A stretch of 64,000 nucleotides of DNA from Margaritispora aquatica. Lineage: Eukaryota; Ascomycota; Leotiomycetes; Helotiales; Discinellaceae. Under the pieces are notes generated by a model. It was not told the origin of the DNA, did not search any database, and was given only the letters and a program-made list of their open reading frames with translations. A program made the position numbers and the translations under genes. This document shows positions 11,787 to 23,738 of this stretch, in pieces; the first letter of the stretch is position 1, and each line of letters opens with the position of its first letter. The DNA is taken from assembly GCA_007644065.1 (NCBI GenBank), contig VJWN01000027.1:415964-479963 (forward strand). The letters are read 5' to 3'.

Positions 11787-12275
11787 TGTTGTGTCTGTCG
11801 CGATAGCAGAAATTTTAGCAGCCTGGTAGCTGTTTGACTTTATGCCATCAGCTGGAAGACTACTAAAATATTCCTTGGTGAGAAAGTGGCGTCGAAAGAG
11901 CTGTGAGTGCAAGGATTGATGCGTAAGGCTTTCGCTGACTCGACTAATGGGCAAATCCACTCATCGTAGTTCTTAAAATTGTGCTATTCAACGAGGCTAT
12001 CGCAATTCGTCTTCATTAGATAAAGAATCTTGAAAGTAGAGTGAGCATAAGAAAATTTTGTGAATATGCCGAGGAAATAAATTGGTACCCAAAGTCCTAC
12101 AAGTTATCAAATGTTCGGACCGCCCTACGATACTTTGTTCCAATGATAAAGGATGTCCTCGACAAAGATGAAGTCACTTTGTCTCGAGTTGGGGATATTA
12201 GGTAAGATTTCCTTTCATTGAATCAAGATCTAATTGCACAAAATCTGTGGAAGCCACTCAATCCAATATCAAGGC
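11787..12275. promoter_or_regulatory. Intergenic region between the HET genes
   Basis: About 490 nt holding the upstream region of HET paralogue 1 and the 3-prime end of paralogue 2. An open 58-codon N-terminal extension of paralogue 1 exists here but is not shared with the paralogue. No specific site was recognised. Confidence 0.4.
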
Positions 12276-14060
12276 TTAAGCAGTGAGCAACTGTAAGGTC
12301 CGAATATCCACCTTCACCAGAATCGGGCTGTCTTGAATCTTGAGCTTCGTAACCAACATGTCTTTCGTCTTCTGGAAAACCAGACACCTGCCCACGAGTT
12401 CCACTTCTCCCTGAGTTCCCTCGTAACGAGCAACACACGCCGAGGTCATTTTTTCGGATGTGGGCGATCCATAGGTAGCAATCACGTCGCACATCTGGAC
12501 ACTAGTCGAAGCAAGACCAAGATATCCATCACTGGTTAAAATATACCTAAAATCCGATACGTGTGTATCGCCTGACGGAGGCGAGGTGTATATCTTGTTG
12601 CTGGCTGTTTCCCATTCTTCTAGGAGAGTTTCAAAATCTTTTGGATCAATATCGAAGCAGGGTACCGTTCGAGAAGACTCTAATATATCCGATTTTCCTA
12701 GATCGACGACTTTCTTAAGATACCAGTCTTCGAAAACATAAAATCCCGTGTTTCGACAATCCTCATCCAAATACTTTTTTCTCACTCTGCCAGCCATTTT
12801 CTGAGCTCGAGACCAGAATTCTTTGTCCTGTCTATGTGTCAATGCAACTGGGTCGTACACTGGGCCGAGGTGTTTGACAATTCCACGAGGTTGAGCGAGA
12901 ATAGAGATTATCTCCTCCCCCTCCCCTACCGTCTCTGACAGAGCCGCCTCTCTTGCGACTTCAGGACCCAAAGCCTGCTGCAAGTCCGCACTGAAATCCG
13001 CAAAACAGATACGCTCATGCAAATAGACAGTTCTCTTAGACCAGTCATCGATCTTACTAGTCTCATACGCAGCTCGATGCAATATCTCTTCGCGAAGACA
13101 TTCTATTTTGAACCGGATGGCATCAACATATACCTCCCACAAAGATTTGGAATAATCAACCGGCATGATTACTCTCGTTTCTTGCTCCGAAGATTCCTTA
13201 CCCAGTAGACCGAGAATTCCGTAAACCCTATCCCTAGGATCCGTGCAGGCACTTCGTCTAGAGAAGCTCACGAACTCCGCCAAGTCATTTGATTCATTCT
13301 CGTGGAAATTTGATTTTAAGTTGAAGACGCTACTGAAGCATGAGTCTTTGTTCCCGTGAGAGCGCTTCCATCCAGGCCAGTCGTGGAATCTATACCAAGT
13401 GCATTGATCCCAGCCACACACCAAGAGGAGATCCCTCGCCAGCGTGAACTCTTGAATGATCCATAATCGCTGCCAGTATTCCCTCTCTTGTAAATGTACA
13501 GCTGCATCTGTCACTCTGATGCCGGATATGGCTTCACTCTCTTCTCTTTCAGAAATAAACCAATTCCCTTGCTCCTTGATGCAATTCAAGAGCATCGTGC
13601 TTCCTTGACTCTCAACACCTAGCCACGCAATCACAGTTTTAGCTTCGCGGTAAATCTTCTGCATCAACATAACTTGGTGATTGCGCTCCTTGATATCTTG
13701 CTGGTTGATGCACAAAGCGTCGATCCAAATCGTCCTTTCTCTCTTCTCTACCTCCCATCCCATAGCATTGAACGCGAAACTCAATGGGTTTCTTGGACGC
13801 CGGATATGATGTAAAGCCTCCCAGAGGTTTCTCCTAATTTGCATCTCCTGGCCTTCCAGATACATGGCGCGCTCATTGCCAGGGTCCCCCCAAGCATACG
13901 ACAGCGCCTCATATTCGGGCTTATTTAACAAAGAGACATTGGCGATGGAGCATGATATTGGAACTCGGCCACGGCCAGGGTGGAGCGTCAGGAGACGGAT
14001 CTCATTTTCGCCGAGAGGTTGGTAAGTGAAGCCATCTAGAGCCACGGGCGATTCGTTCAT
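12276..14060 (-). CDS. HET-domain protein, paralogue 2
   Basis: A single open frame of 594 residues starting MNESPVALDG. HET motifs in order: YEALSYAWGDP near residue 55, WIDALCINQQD near 105 followed by HQVMLMQKIY, the REYWQRLWIIQEF block, and DPRDRVYGILGLL. The C-terminal part (about residues 350-594) is conserved with paralogue 1 but is not a domain I recognise. Same strand as paralogue 1 and head-to-tail with it, so a tandem duplication is likely. It differs from paralogue 1 in having no intron at the C-terminus. Confidence 0.9.
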   Translation of the reverse strand: MNESPVALDGFTYQPLGENEIRLLTLHPGRGRVPISCSIANVSLLNKPEYEALSYAWGDPGNERAMYLEGQEMQIRRNLWEALHHIRRPRNPLSFAFNAMGWEVEKRERTIWIDALCINQQDIKERNHQVMLMQKIYREAKTVIAWLGVESQGSTMLLNCIKEQGNWFISEREESEAISGIRVTDAAVHLQEREYWQRLWIIQEFTLARDLLLVCGWDQCTWYRFHDWPGWKRSHGNKDSCFSSVFNLKSNFHENESNDLAEFVSFSRRSACTDPRDRVYGILGLLGKESSEQETRVIMPVDYSKSLWEVYVDAIRFKIECLREEILHRAAYETSKIDDWSKRTVYLHERICFADFSADLQQALGPEVAREAALSETVGEGEEIISILAQPRGIVKHLGPVYDPVALTHRQDKEFWSRAQKMAGRVRKKYLDEDCRNTGFYVFEDWYLKKVVDLGKSDILESSRTVPCFDIDPKDFETLLEEWETASNKIYTSPPSGDTHVSDFRYILTSDGYLGLASTSVQMCDVIATYGSPTSEKMTSACVARYEGTQGEVELVGRCLVFQKTKDMLVTKLKIQDSPILVKVDIRTLQLLTA

Positions 14061-14543
14061 CTCGAAGGATGCGAGATGAAGATACTCTTGATTGGTGCTG
14101 AGTGCCAGAGCGCAAGGTATCGCTTCACGCGTCGAGTGTCTCTGATGGATGAGACATCAGTGGATGGATGATATATAGATAATATGTTAATGGATGAATG
14201 AGAAATGAGGTTGTTGAAATTGCCAAGAAAGGATCAATATGCAGGGATATGGGTGGTGCGGCTGATGAAGACGGCTTACCTCAATCCAAATGCTACCTCA
14301 ACTTGCTCCAACTGCTAGGAAAAATACCAATCAACTCCAAGAAGAATAAAATCTGACAAAAGTAGCAAAATATATTTCAGATTCTCCTACTTACAACGAG
14401 CGAAGTATATTACAAAAGGCCCCTCCACAGGTATAAGCTGCGATGTAAGGGAAATCAATGGCGTCCTTTATGCCAATACCATCCCAATGCTTTAGAACGC
14501 CTTACAAGTGCAGACAAAATGAAATTGTCCATCTACCCATCAT
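14061..14543. other. Intergenic, no gene seen
   Basis: About 480 nt between the start of HET paralogue 2 and the 3-prime end of the ABC exporter. It should contain the promoter of the HET gene. No convincing feature was seen. Confidence 0.4.
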
Positions 14544-17175
14544 CTATCTCGTATGCTTGTCCGTCTTTTCCAATACCGCTTCTGCCTTTGTCTGTCCGCC
14601 TCCTCTCACTTTGACACCCTCTTCCTCAAGCTCATCAGGCAATTCCTCGTCGTTCATACGAGCGAGATCATCGGCGATCTCCTCGGTCTCGGTGAGACGA
14701 CCTTCTGGCTCCATAGATCTCTTGTCTGCTTCATCTCCGCCGCTCATTTGCCACTCCATGAGCTTTGAAAATGCAGACTCGGGATTACTAGACAAAGCAG
14801 AATATGTCCCAGTCTCTGCAACTTTCCCATCGTTGCCGAGAACGATAATATGATCAGATCTTTTGATTGTTGACAGTCGATGAGCGATCGAGATAGTGGT
14901 ATTGTGGCCTCTCAGTAAAGCGGCCAAAGCAGAGTTCACCAAAGTTTCCGACTCTGCATCCAGAGCAGATGTCGCCTCGTCCAGGATGAGAATGTCTGGA
15001 TTTTTTAATAAGGCTCGGGCAATAGCTATACGTTGCTTCTGTCCACCAGAGAGCTGAGCACCTCGAGCTCCAACTGATGTATCAAGTCCATCGGGGAAGT
15101 CACTGATAAACTGACAATTGGCCTTCCTTGCTGCTGCGATAATTTCAGATCTAGTAGCATGAGGCTTTCCATAGGCGATATTCTCTGCTACGGATCCTGA
15201 CATAAGAACAGGCTCTTGGCCAACCATGCCAATGCGACGGCGAAGAGACTTGCCATTCATTGTTGAGATGTCTACACCATTGATTGAGATCGTGCCCTCG
15301 GTTGGGTTGTAAAATCGTAGTAGTAAAGAGCCAATTGTGGACTTTCCCCCACCGCTAGGTCCAACAATTGCAACATTCGTTCCAGAAGGGATTTCAAAAT
15401 CGAGCCCTTCGAAGATCTTGACTGCTGGTCGAGTGGGGTATGCAAATGAAACATTAGAGAATTTGATGATTCCTTGCGCCGACTTGACTTTGACACCTAC
15501 AGTTGCTGGAATTGTGGGCTTTCGATCTTGTAGTTCGAAAAGACGACTTGCAGCACCGACACCCTTCATAAGTTCCGAGTAGAAGCTGGACAGGCCAAAA
15601 AGACTGGAACCGGCATAAGCGGTATACATCAGGAAAGACGTCAGATCACCGATGCTGATTACTCCATTTTTGACCATTGTGCCACCTGAATACAAAAGAG
15701 CGAGGATGGTCATATTTCCCATGAAACCGGATGAACTGAAGAAAGTGGCACTGATGATGGCTTCTCGTTTTCCCAAGGCGAAGATCTTCTTAATTTGATT
15801 GTTGTACCGGCCCACTTCCTGGATTTCTCCAGCAAATGCTTGACTGGTACGCACGTTGCCAAGTCGTTCCTCGGCAATCTTGGTCAATGTACCTAGGTTG
15901 CGTTGAATCTTGCGACTCAGATTCCGGATCATACGACCATAGAAAAATGCACCGATTGCAACGGGTGGGAACATCAGGCAGAGAATGCTTGTAAGCTTCA
16001 CACTGACCCAAGCCATTGCAGCAAATCCAGCGCCACCACTAACCAGGGCGCGTAGTCCATCCGATAGATTTTGGGTAATACTCTTTCCAACAATGATAGT
16101 ATCGGAGCCAAGACGAGATATCAAGTCTCCTACTCTGTTGGCATCGAAAAACTCGGCGTTTTGTACGTATGTTCGTCTATAGAGTTGAGATCGAAGTCTG
16201 GCTACAATTCGCTCACCAACAATTCTCAAGATGATGATGCGTCCATAATTGGCTGCAGCTCCAAGAGTGAGAACGCAGGCAAGAGCAATGTAAAATTGAC
16301 TCATGTCTAGTCCAAAGAGTGTGTTGCCTTCCGATGAGTCCTTGGTAGCTAAATCGAGAATCCTGCCAATGGAGAATGGTATAGACATGGTGATCGAGGA
16401 GGATATAAGCAAGAAAGCAAAGGCTAATCCAAGCCATTTGGCCTCTGGTCTAATGAAGATATTAGCTTTTTCTCAACACTCGTGGAGCAAAATACAGCAA
16501 GTAAGGTTTAACGTTCTGCGCAAAGAACAACACCTACGGGCTAGAACCAACGCTGGCTCTGGGAAAGAAGAGAAGTATTTCTTACCTAGCGATCTTGATC
16601 AACCTCCATATTTCACCAAACCCAGCAGAGTTTCCTTGTGCTTTCGGACTTGATAATCGTGCGGTCAAATTGACCTGTGCTGCTTTTGAAGCCTTCTCAC
16701 TCCTCTGGAACCCATTCTCATCCTGCCTGTCCTCTTCCTCCTCTTCTCGCCTTGCCTTCTCTTTTTCTACATGATCTTGTCTATCCGTCACCTTTGGTGC
16801 TTCTCGCCAATTTGCCGTGCTATTGAATGATCTCAGATGAGCAATCGCCGGTCTCCATGGCGATGCAAGTCCTACATGGGACGTTCGAAGTAGCTGACTG
16901 GGGCTTGGTTCCAATTTTCTTCCCAGCGATGGTGTTGGAAGCTTTTGTGTGCTGCTAAAAGTTGATTGGAATCGACGGGGAGCCTGTAAAGTTGCAGCAG
17001 CGTTCCATGAAGGGGAAGAGATAGTCGTGGAAGATTTTGAAAGCTGCTTCGAAGCTATGTCTTGTATGGCGTTGCCGAATGCATGGCTCCGAGCCAATAC
17101 TGTCCGGCGCATAGTGAATATGGTTGAGGATGATGATCGCAATGATGGCGCAAGTATCACCGTGGTATATCGCAT
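14544..17175 (-). CDS. Mitochondrial half-size ABC exporter, MDL1/ABCB10-like
   Basis: Two exons, 17175-16586 and 16449-14544, joined by a 136-nt intron, give 831 residues. The N-terminal ~190 residues are Ser/Thr/Arg-rich with few acids until a charged coiled patch, as expected for a mitochondrial presequence. An ABC transmembrane domain follows, with the YRRTYVQNAEFFD region typical of B-type exporters. The nucleotide-binding domain has Walker A GPSGGGKST, signature LSGGQKQRIAIAR, Walker B DILILDEATSALD and the H-loop IAHRLST. The acidic tail after residue ~770 is usual in fungal members. In yeast MDL1 exports peptides from the mitochondrial matrix; the substrate here is inferred only. It shares a divergent upstream region with CDC37. 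Confidence 0.88.
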
Positions 17176-17608
17176 TCGTGTGCTCTCCTGTATCCCATTG
17201 TCACGTACCTAACGGAGGTGGTGATGTCGTAGGAGTAGACAGTGAAGTAGTTGTAGTTGCTTCTCTTTGCGTTGATAATCAACATTTTAGAGCATCCGGG
17301 CAATTCCACTTTCTACCCTGGATAATCGTCTGCCCGTGCCTTTAGCTTCTCCGTCATCGCTATGCATAAAAGTGATTGGATGCATAATGTCCCATTCCGG
17401 ATTATGCATTTTATCACCCCTAAGCTACAGTGGGGCACTTTCAACCCCTCCTCCATCCGTCAACATTATTAAATGCCCTGACGAAGCTGGAGCCAAAACT
17501 CACAACCAGAACATTCGATCCTAGATATTTCCTCTACACCACAAGACAACACCACAATATCTACGAAATTCCACCGCAAACCCATTTTGACGGGAACACA
17601 TGTCTAAG
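17176..17608. promoter_or_regulatory. Divergent promoter region, ABC exporter / CDC37
   Basis: About 430 nt separating two divergently transcribed housekeeping genes. Both promoters must lie here. No specific box could be assigned with confidence. Confidence 0.5.
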
Positions 17609-19230
17609 ATGCCTCTCGATTACAGCAAATGGGTAAGTTACAATCATATACACCTTCTATACCCCACCAGGCTGAATTTCGAGGCTGACACCGCATAGGA
17701 TGCCCTGGAACTGAGTGATGATTCGGACATTGAGGTGCATCCCAATGTTGACAAGAAGTCTTTCATTCGAGCCAAGCAGAACCAGATTCACCAACAGAGA
17801 TTCGAGCGAAAGCACAAGATCGAGACCTACAAGTATGAGCGAATCATCAACGATGGCCTCCTCCAACGAATCAACTCTCTACTCAAAGCTCTGCAATCGC
17901 ATACAAAGGAGGCAGAGAAGCGTAGCCCGGATGAGTTGATGTTCCAGGCCATTATGGAAGCTGTTGGAGATCAAGATAATGATAGCCCACCACCTCCGCC
18001 AGCTGGTGTACATTCGTCAGAGAAGGAACCACTCAAGTACTCCAAGATGATGGCAGCTCTGGTAGATCAGGTCAAGGCCAAGGTTGATGAGGGAGGAAAT
18101 ACCGGAAACCGATTCGAGGCATATATTGCTGAGGTTCAAAGCCATCAAGACAAAGTGCAAGATCTCCAGAAACAGCTGTTAGCTGAGCTAAACACACTTG
18201 AACTCGAAGAGGGCAAGAAGATTACAAGTGAAGGCATACATACCGGATTCGACAGCTCCCATGTCTCCAAATCAGCACCGGTCGCAAAAGGCAATAAGAA
18301 TGAGAAAATTCAAGCCGTCGAAATTCTGAACCCACATGCACTCAAGTCGCAAGACGCAGAATCCTCAGGAGCAGATGGAGATGTGGACGAGCCCGTTGAC
18401 GACGACGATGAGGCAGAAGTGGAAGCAACAGAAATTGGCAAAGCATTCTCCAAGCTGAAGCCAGGAGATTACCGTGCTTCTTTACAATTTATCTCCCAGA
18501 ATCCATCTGTGGTAGCGGAAAAAGAGACAGATGGACTTCTAGTATTGGCTTTCAACGCCGCAATTGAAGGAAAGGACGATTTCTCCAGACAATGTGTGCA
18601 CCAAGCCTTGCTCCTACAATATTGTCGTTCCTTAGGCAAGGATGGCGTTGGCCTTTTTTTCAAGCGCATCACTACACAAGGACATCAAGCTCAAAAGGTC
18701 TTTTATGACGATGTTAACTCCACATTCCAACGGATTCGGATTCGAGCCAAGGAGATTGAGAGACAGAGGTTAGCCGAGGAAGCAGATGGTTCAGGAGGTG
18801 TCGAGCAGATCCAACTCCATGCTGTGGATCCAAGTACTGAGATCAATATCACGATTCCTCCCAAGGACAGCGCGAACCCTGATGAGATTGAGGCAAGGAA
18901 GGTGTTCGAGGCTTTCCCACCTGGATTGCAGAGGGCTTTGGAGAGTGGGAGTTTGGATGAAGTGAATAAGGTGTTGGGTAAGATGAGCGTTGAGGAGGCT
19001 GAGGAGGTCGTTGGTCAATTAGGCGAGGTAATTTGCTCTCGTCCTTTATTGACAACTCGAGACTAACAACGAAATAGGGTGGAATGCTCTCACTTGAAGA
19101 AAAAATCATCGATGCTACAACTGAAGAAGGCCAGAAGCAACTGAAGGAGTTTGAGGAGCAGGAGCGTGCTGCAGCTGCCGAGCAAAAGGCTGCTGCGATG
19201 GCTGATGAGAAGGCAGGCGATCCGGAGTGA
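17609..19230 (+). CDS. cdc37: Hsp90 co-chaperone Cdc37
   Basis: Three exons (17609-17632, 17699-19027, 19078-19230) give 501 residues. The N-terminus, MPLDYSKWDALELSDDSDIE, is diagnostic of Cdc37: the Ser14/Ser17 acidic site is the casein kinase 2 target needed for kinase-client loading. The NVDKKSFIRAKQNQIHQQR helix and a long coiled coil follow. The middle Hsp90-binding domain spans roughly residues 230-400 and the C-terminal helical domain ends in an Ala/Glu-rich tail. An ATG at 17600 in the same frame could add three residues. The protein delivers protein kinases to Hsp90 in the cytosol. The first exon is only eight codons, so ORF-only annotation would miss the diagnostic start. Confidence 0.95.
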
Positions 19231-19633
19231 TTGTTCTTCTGCTAGTAGATATTACTTCTGGGGCATGAGCAGGTTGATAGCATGTACAAAACACAGCAGA
19301 GTTAGATTTCGTAGGGAATGAAATGGTCAGTGTGTCGCTTCATTTCACATCAGATACCTTAGAGAACACACTTTTCTTTATATGTGCCCTGTATTTTCAA
19401 CGCCCCATGGCCCAGCCCAGTCCAGCCCGCTTAAAGCCCAGTAATTACCGGCAGGCAGACAAGAGACAGCAGAGCATCGTGTCGACGAGAATACAACTCG
19501 GGTATGTGTGTAGTACGCCTCGTTTTACAATCTTACAAAGTCCACCGCCCAGACATTCATCATCGCTCTATCATAACCAAGCACCAAACACCCAGCACTC
19601 ACTAGATACTAAGCCAGACCCCAGCTGTCCAGC
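19231..19633. other. Convergent intergenic region
   Basis: About 400 nt between the stop codons of CDC37 (plus) and clathrin light chain (minus). It contains both 3-prime untranslated regions. Nothing else was seen. Confidence 0.5.
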
Positions 19634-20517
19634 TTATATACCAGAAGCACCAGGCGCCTTCTCATCCTTCCTCAAGCTCATCAATAACTCCCTGAAGCGA
19701 GCCTTCTCTCCAGCGCTTGCACCACCGGCGGCACTCTTTCCACTCAAATCCACCAACTTCGCAATGCGCTCCCAGCTCGTACCACCAGCGCTGGTGTCTT
19801 CCCTACCAGCCAGGAACTCCTCGGCATCCTTCCTGGTTGCAGCCAGTGTCTTCTCCTTCTTGCTGTTGTAGTTCTCATAGAAATCATCGATCGACTGCTG
19901 GGCGGACTTGATGGTCTCAGCTTTGCGCTCCTCAGATCGGGCAGCTCGCTCTTGTAGGGCCAGGTCGCGGCGAGCGCGCCAGGCGGTGATTACTTCGGGC
20001 TCGGCTTCGTCCTCCATACTGGCGTAGGGGGCAGAGTAAGTCGATTGGAAGGGGGTGCTGCTGGTGTTTGTGATGCTGGTCTGGGGAGGGAGTTAGCATG
20101 TGGTCTTGATGGAAATTGTGAAGTTCTGTGGAAAGAGTCGCAGAATAGTAGGAAAGTATAAATATACCTCATTCCGCGTATCAATTGCTGGGAAAGAGCT
20201 CTCGAACTCAGTGACCTCCTCGCCCATGCCACCACCGCTCATGCCTCCACCACCTCCAAGCAAGTCACCATCATCATCCGCGAAAGCACCGTCATTGCCT
20301 GTAGAAAATTGGTTTGCGTCGTCGCCGAGCAGAGCTTTCTCGCGCGAGAGGAAATCATCACCGCCGCTGAACTCCTGAGTTTCTGTTTGCGCTTCTGATT
20401 GTTAGCTCTTGAATTTAAGCTGCGCAGACTGTCCTCAGGGAAAGGGGATGGGAAATCGGGGCGGAGAGGCTTACCACCAGAGTCGAACTCTTCAAGGGAG
20501 GGGAATCGGTCGGCCAT
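19634..20517 (-). CDS. CLC1: Clathrin light chain
   Basis: Three exons, 20517-20475, 20394-20168 and 20080-19634, give 238 residues. The N-terminus MADRFPSLEEFDSG leads into a Gly/Asp-rich segment with EFSGGDDFLSREKALLGDD and the conserved EVTEFESSFPAID stretch. The heavy-chain-binding helix follows, with EPEVITAWRARRDLALQERAA and the Asp-Phe-Tyr-Glu block FYENYN, then a coiled coil and the TSWERIAKLVDL motif near the C-terminus. The protein binds clathrin heavy chain hubs and regulates coat assembly in endocytosis and Golgi trafficking. Order and spacing match fungal light chains. Confidence 0.93.
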
Positions 20518-21336
20518 TTTGGGCTGATGGGAGGAAGGATCTGTGGAAGTTTGGCGGAATAGTTATGGTGGTTTAGAATTGTTGATGTTGCTGTTTGACA
20601 AGCTGTTGATACCTGGGAGGCTGGCGGAAGTTGCCGTGGACGGGAAGCGCTAGTACGTTTTTGGATTTTGAGGACATTGACAACCTTTGGCTTGGATGGA
20701 GGACAAAGGATCAACCTATTCTCTATGAAGGGGGCTTCATGCCTAATAGTTTAGATATGCGAGCTGGTGTGTTTACTATCACTTCTACGTCCATTGATGT
20801 TCCTGCCTGCACCTATTCGTTTCGAATTCGGCGTTTGCCCTGCTGAAGCGTTTTCTTTGGTGAAAAAGTTTGATGCTACTTACTACTTTCAAGCTGATTC
20901 ACTCTATATTTCTCCAGAGGTGAACGTTTCTGCTTTTGTCTCTATTGATATTCATGTTGTGGTAGAATCACCATGTCTAGGACAAGACTTCCACGATAAA
21001 CATTTTATTTTCCACTCAATCCAGGACAAATTTTGCAATAGAGTTAGCCATTTTCAGGTGCTTTGAAGTACATATATTAATGGAATAATAGCCATAGCTG
21101 GCAGTTTCTTTGATACTTGGGTACACTAGTACGTCACCCTGGTAAGATTCTTGATATTTCTCAGATTACTGATCTTCTAGCTACAAATTCTGACCTTACT
21201 AGTTCTGATTCTTCCAATTCTCAATAGTCGCTTCTCAGTTCCTAGAATTTGTCTTCACACACCACAAATCGTTCCACTGGGAGAGGAGAACTTAATAAAA
21301 CCCACGCATTGCGGTCGCTGATGCTTGCCCCACATT
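20518..21336. other. Intergenic, possible decayed coding sequence
   Basis: About 820 nt. On the plus strand, two overlapping frames around 20700-21066 read as protein-like segments (VFTITSTSIDVPA in one frame; VCPAEAFSLVKKFDATYYF in another), as if a coding region had suffered a frameshift. I do not recognise the product and annotate no gene. Confidence 0.3.
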
Positions 21337-21726
21337 TCACACGTTTCCCACGAATGCAACCAAGACTGCACAATATCCTCGCTAAAGTCAGCCAAAAATA
21401 GCTCGAGAAGAGAAGTATTGACACAATGACGTTGCTGGAGAAGAGAGAATTTCGTGTCTCTTGGCTCCAGTGTATCAAATCAACACTATCTTGAAAATTA
21501 GAGTAAATATGAGCATTATCATAAGTATCATACCTATGGGAAAAACCGATTGTTCGAGACGGCTCAGCATCAACAGTATGAACACCGGTGCAATCACAAG
21601 CCCAAGCACTGATGCTCCAATAAGTACAAACACCACTGTCGCTGTCTTATTACTTTTGCGGTTCACTTTCACATGTATAGTTTCGGGCTGTTGACCGTCT
21701 TGAAATTTCGGGTGTTTATCAGTCAT
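21337..21726 (-). pseudogene. DUF6594-type membrane protein, nonsense-interrupted copy
   Basis: The frame from 21726 reads into two transmembrane helices (VVFVLIGASVLGLVIAPVFILLML and PIGMILMIMLIFTLIF) and then meets a TGA at 21475-21477. Past that stop the same frame continues YTGAKRHEILSSPA, matching KAKRHEVLTAAS of the intact paralogue at 22472-23738. A further segment near 21337-21372 reads YCAVLVAFVGNV and then TGA, matching the paralogue's last exon YCAVLVVFIGN. Gene structure, including the position of the last intron, is thus conserved across the stop. Upstream exons in 21727-22300 are not clearly recognisable. This is best read as a decayed tandem copy. Confidence 0.65.
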
Positions 21727-22471
21727 TAGTCAAGATGATAATGAGGACGGATGTTTCGAACCTTTGTAAATGCGGCCCAGTATAACGACTGCACAGCCAC
21801 TCTACTTGTCAGCTCCGTTCTACTGTATGTCTCTGAGTAGCTTTTATTCCATGAATCACCGGCTCTAGCAATACTCTCTCTGCCCTTTGATCGAGAAAGC
21901 TTGTAATTCCAAAAATCTTCTCCAAGTCAACGGACTTTAGTGATGGAATAGCAAAACGAGAAGTAGAAGCAAACATCTTGCTTTTCGAGGCCAACGGCAA
22001 CTTGCATGCTCAAGAGTATCGACGCGTAACACCAGGGCGTACATCGAGCTTAGGTAGACCAATTCAGTGCTTGAGATTGATGCTTCGGAGAGGCACTTCC
22101 GCGGATAATTGCCCGAAACTGCCTACACATAGCTTCATCACAAAGCCTCGGTCATTCTGTCCTGCTAAACGTGGTTTTTTCTTTGGCAAATGCAGACTCG
22201 CGATACGATAAAGATGTCGAGTTAGCGGATCCTCAAATCGACATTGACATTGAACTCTCATCTCAAGCCAATTTACATAGCGGGTCCCAACCATAATTAA
22301 ACTGTTCAGAGAGTGTCCTGCTTCACTATGCACTGTTACTGGAGCATGAACAATCGTGAAATTTCTTAGATTTTAACAATTTCCACTTTCCTGGCGACGT
22401 TGACAGACCCTGTGCTATATAATCAGAAACTTCAGCTTAAATCTCACATACAAACTCGTATCTCTTGTCAA
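21727..22471. other. Probably the eroded 5-prime part of the DUF6594 pseudogene
   Basis: About 745 nt where the N-terminal exons of the pseudogene should lie. One minus-strand frame near 22180 contains KKKPRLAGQNDRG, loosely like DEKRPLTGNECYI of the intact copy, but I cannot build exons. Confidence 0.3.
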
Positions 22472-23738
22472 TCAACCAGAAGATGGAGACTCTGACTTCT
22501 GTCCAAGATTCCCTATAAAGACAACCAAGACGGCACAATACCTACTTTAGAGTCAGTTAACCATTTTCACCTTTAAACTCAGATCCAAGACCTACGCTGA
22601 TGCAGCTGTCAAAACTTCATGTCTCTTGGCCTTCGTTATGGTACTTAACACGGTAGTAAAGGTCATCGTGAAAATCAGTACCACCAGGATCATCATTGAG
22701 ATCGAGAGGATGGACGTCTTTATTTGACGACTCAAAGCCAGTAGGATGCAAACAGGCACAATGAGCAACCCAAGCACACCTAACGTGACGATCAACGATA
22801 CCAGGAGATCCACTCGCTCCGCCTTGTAGTAAATTATCTTGCTCTCTGAAGATTCCATCTTTTTCATCTTTGCCTTAACTATGGTTTTAGCTCTCTTCCT
22901 CTATGCACGCCACTTTCGTATCTTACCTCATCACAGAAAATGCGCTGTTTAATTGTTAGCAGGCGTTCGTCAACTACTACATCAGCTTATGCATACCTTC
23001 ACAATCCAGCCATGATGCCTCTCCAAGAAGATATGGACCCTCGTATCGAGAATGGTTTCTTCTCGAACTGGCTTGAGTGTTACAATATCATCGTGCTTCT
23101 CTATGTAGCACTCATTCCCAGTAAGGGGGCGTTTCTCATCGAAGTAACCTTGTACGCTTTGGTAATCTCGATACAGGGGCTTGCAAAATGAGTTCATGTC
23201 GCGAGCTACGTGCAAGAGGTGAGCTGGCGGGGTCAGCATATCGGCCTGCATGTCCATGTGGGTGCTCAAGAATTATCACCGTATTCTGAAAACTTCTTTT
23301 CGATATCGCCCATCAATTTTGCTCGAGCCTTCACTTCATAATCATCCAGTTCCCTACATTGCAATATTCTTGGATTATTCATCTCATCGACACCGTCCAT
23401 GTGTTCTAAATCAAACTCCAGCTTGCGAAGTTCGTCCTGTTTGTAAAGTAGGAGCCTTGCTTGCAAAAAGCCAAACTGTCTATACAGCATGAAATTTTCG
23501 TCACTGTTGAGATATGCTGCCAGTTGAGGATAGCCTCGTGCGTATTCACTGACTGCACATACGGTTTCATCAGAAAATATCTCCTACAGTTGCCCAGGTT
23601 GTCCTTACGTTTTTTTGGTGGCGTGTATGTTGCTGTGAGGCCTATTTGGACTTGTTTTGCTTTCCCTCCCCTAAATGCTGCAAGAAATCGTTGCCACCAA
23701 GAGGCTTTTTCTGGTACACTAGAGACTTTAAAAAGCAT
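22472..23738 (-). CDS. DUF6594-type membrane protein
   Basis: Six exons (23738-23609, 23552-23280, 23223-22997, 22944-22927, 22867-22596, 22541-22472) join in frame to 329 residues. The DUF6594 layout is clear: YARGYPQLAAYLNSDENFMLYRQFGFLQARLLLYKQDEL with the D-E-x2-L-x-x-L-E pattern, then EKKFSEY and RDYQSVQGYFDEKRPL, then the C-terminal block of three membrane helices after KAERVDLLVSL, ending RHEVLTAASAYCAVLVVFIGN. Exon 4 is a mere 18 nt, supported by its splice sites and by phase. Introns are 51-59 nt. The molecular function of this fungal domain is not known. The start at 23738 is the least certain part, since the frame is also open further upstream. Confidence 0.7.

Noticed and set aside
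23553..23587. A 35-nt intron before SEYARGYPQL in the DUF6594 gene
   Set aside because: Shorter than normal fungal introns; a 56-nt intron (donor GTAAGG) also keeps phase and fits better.
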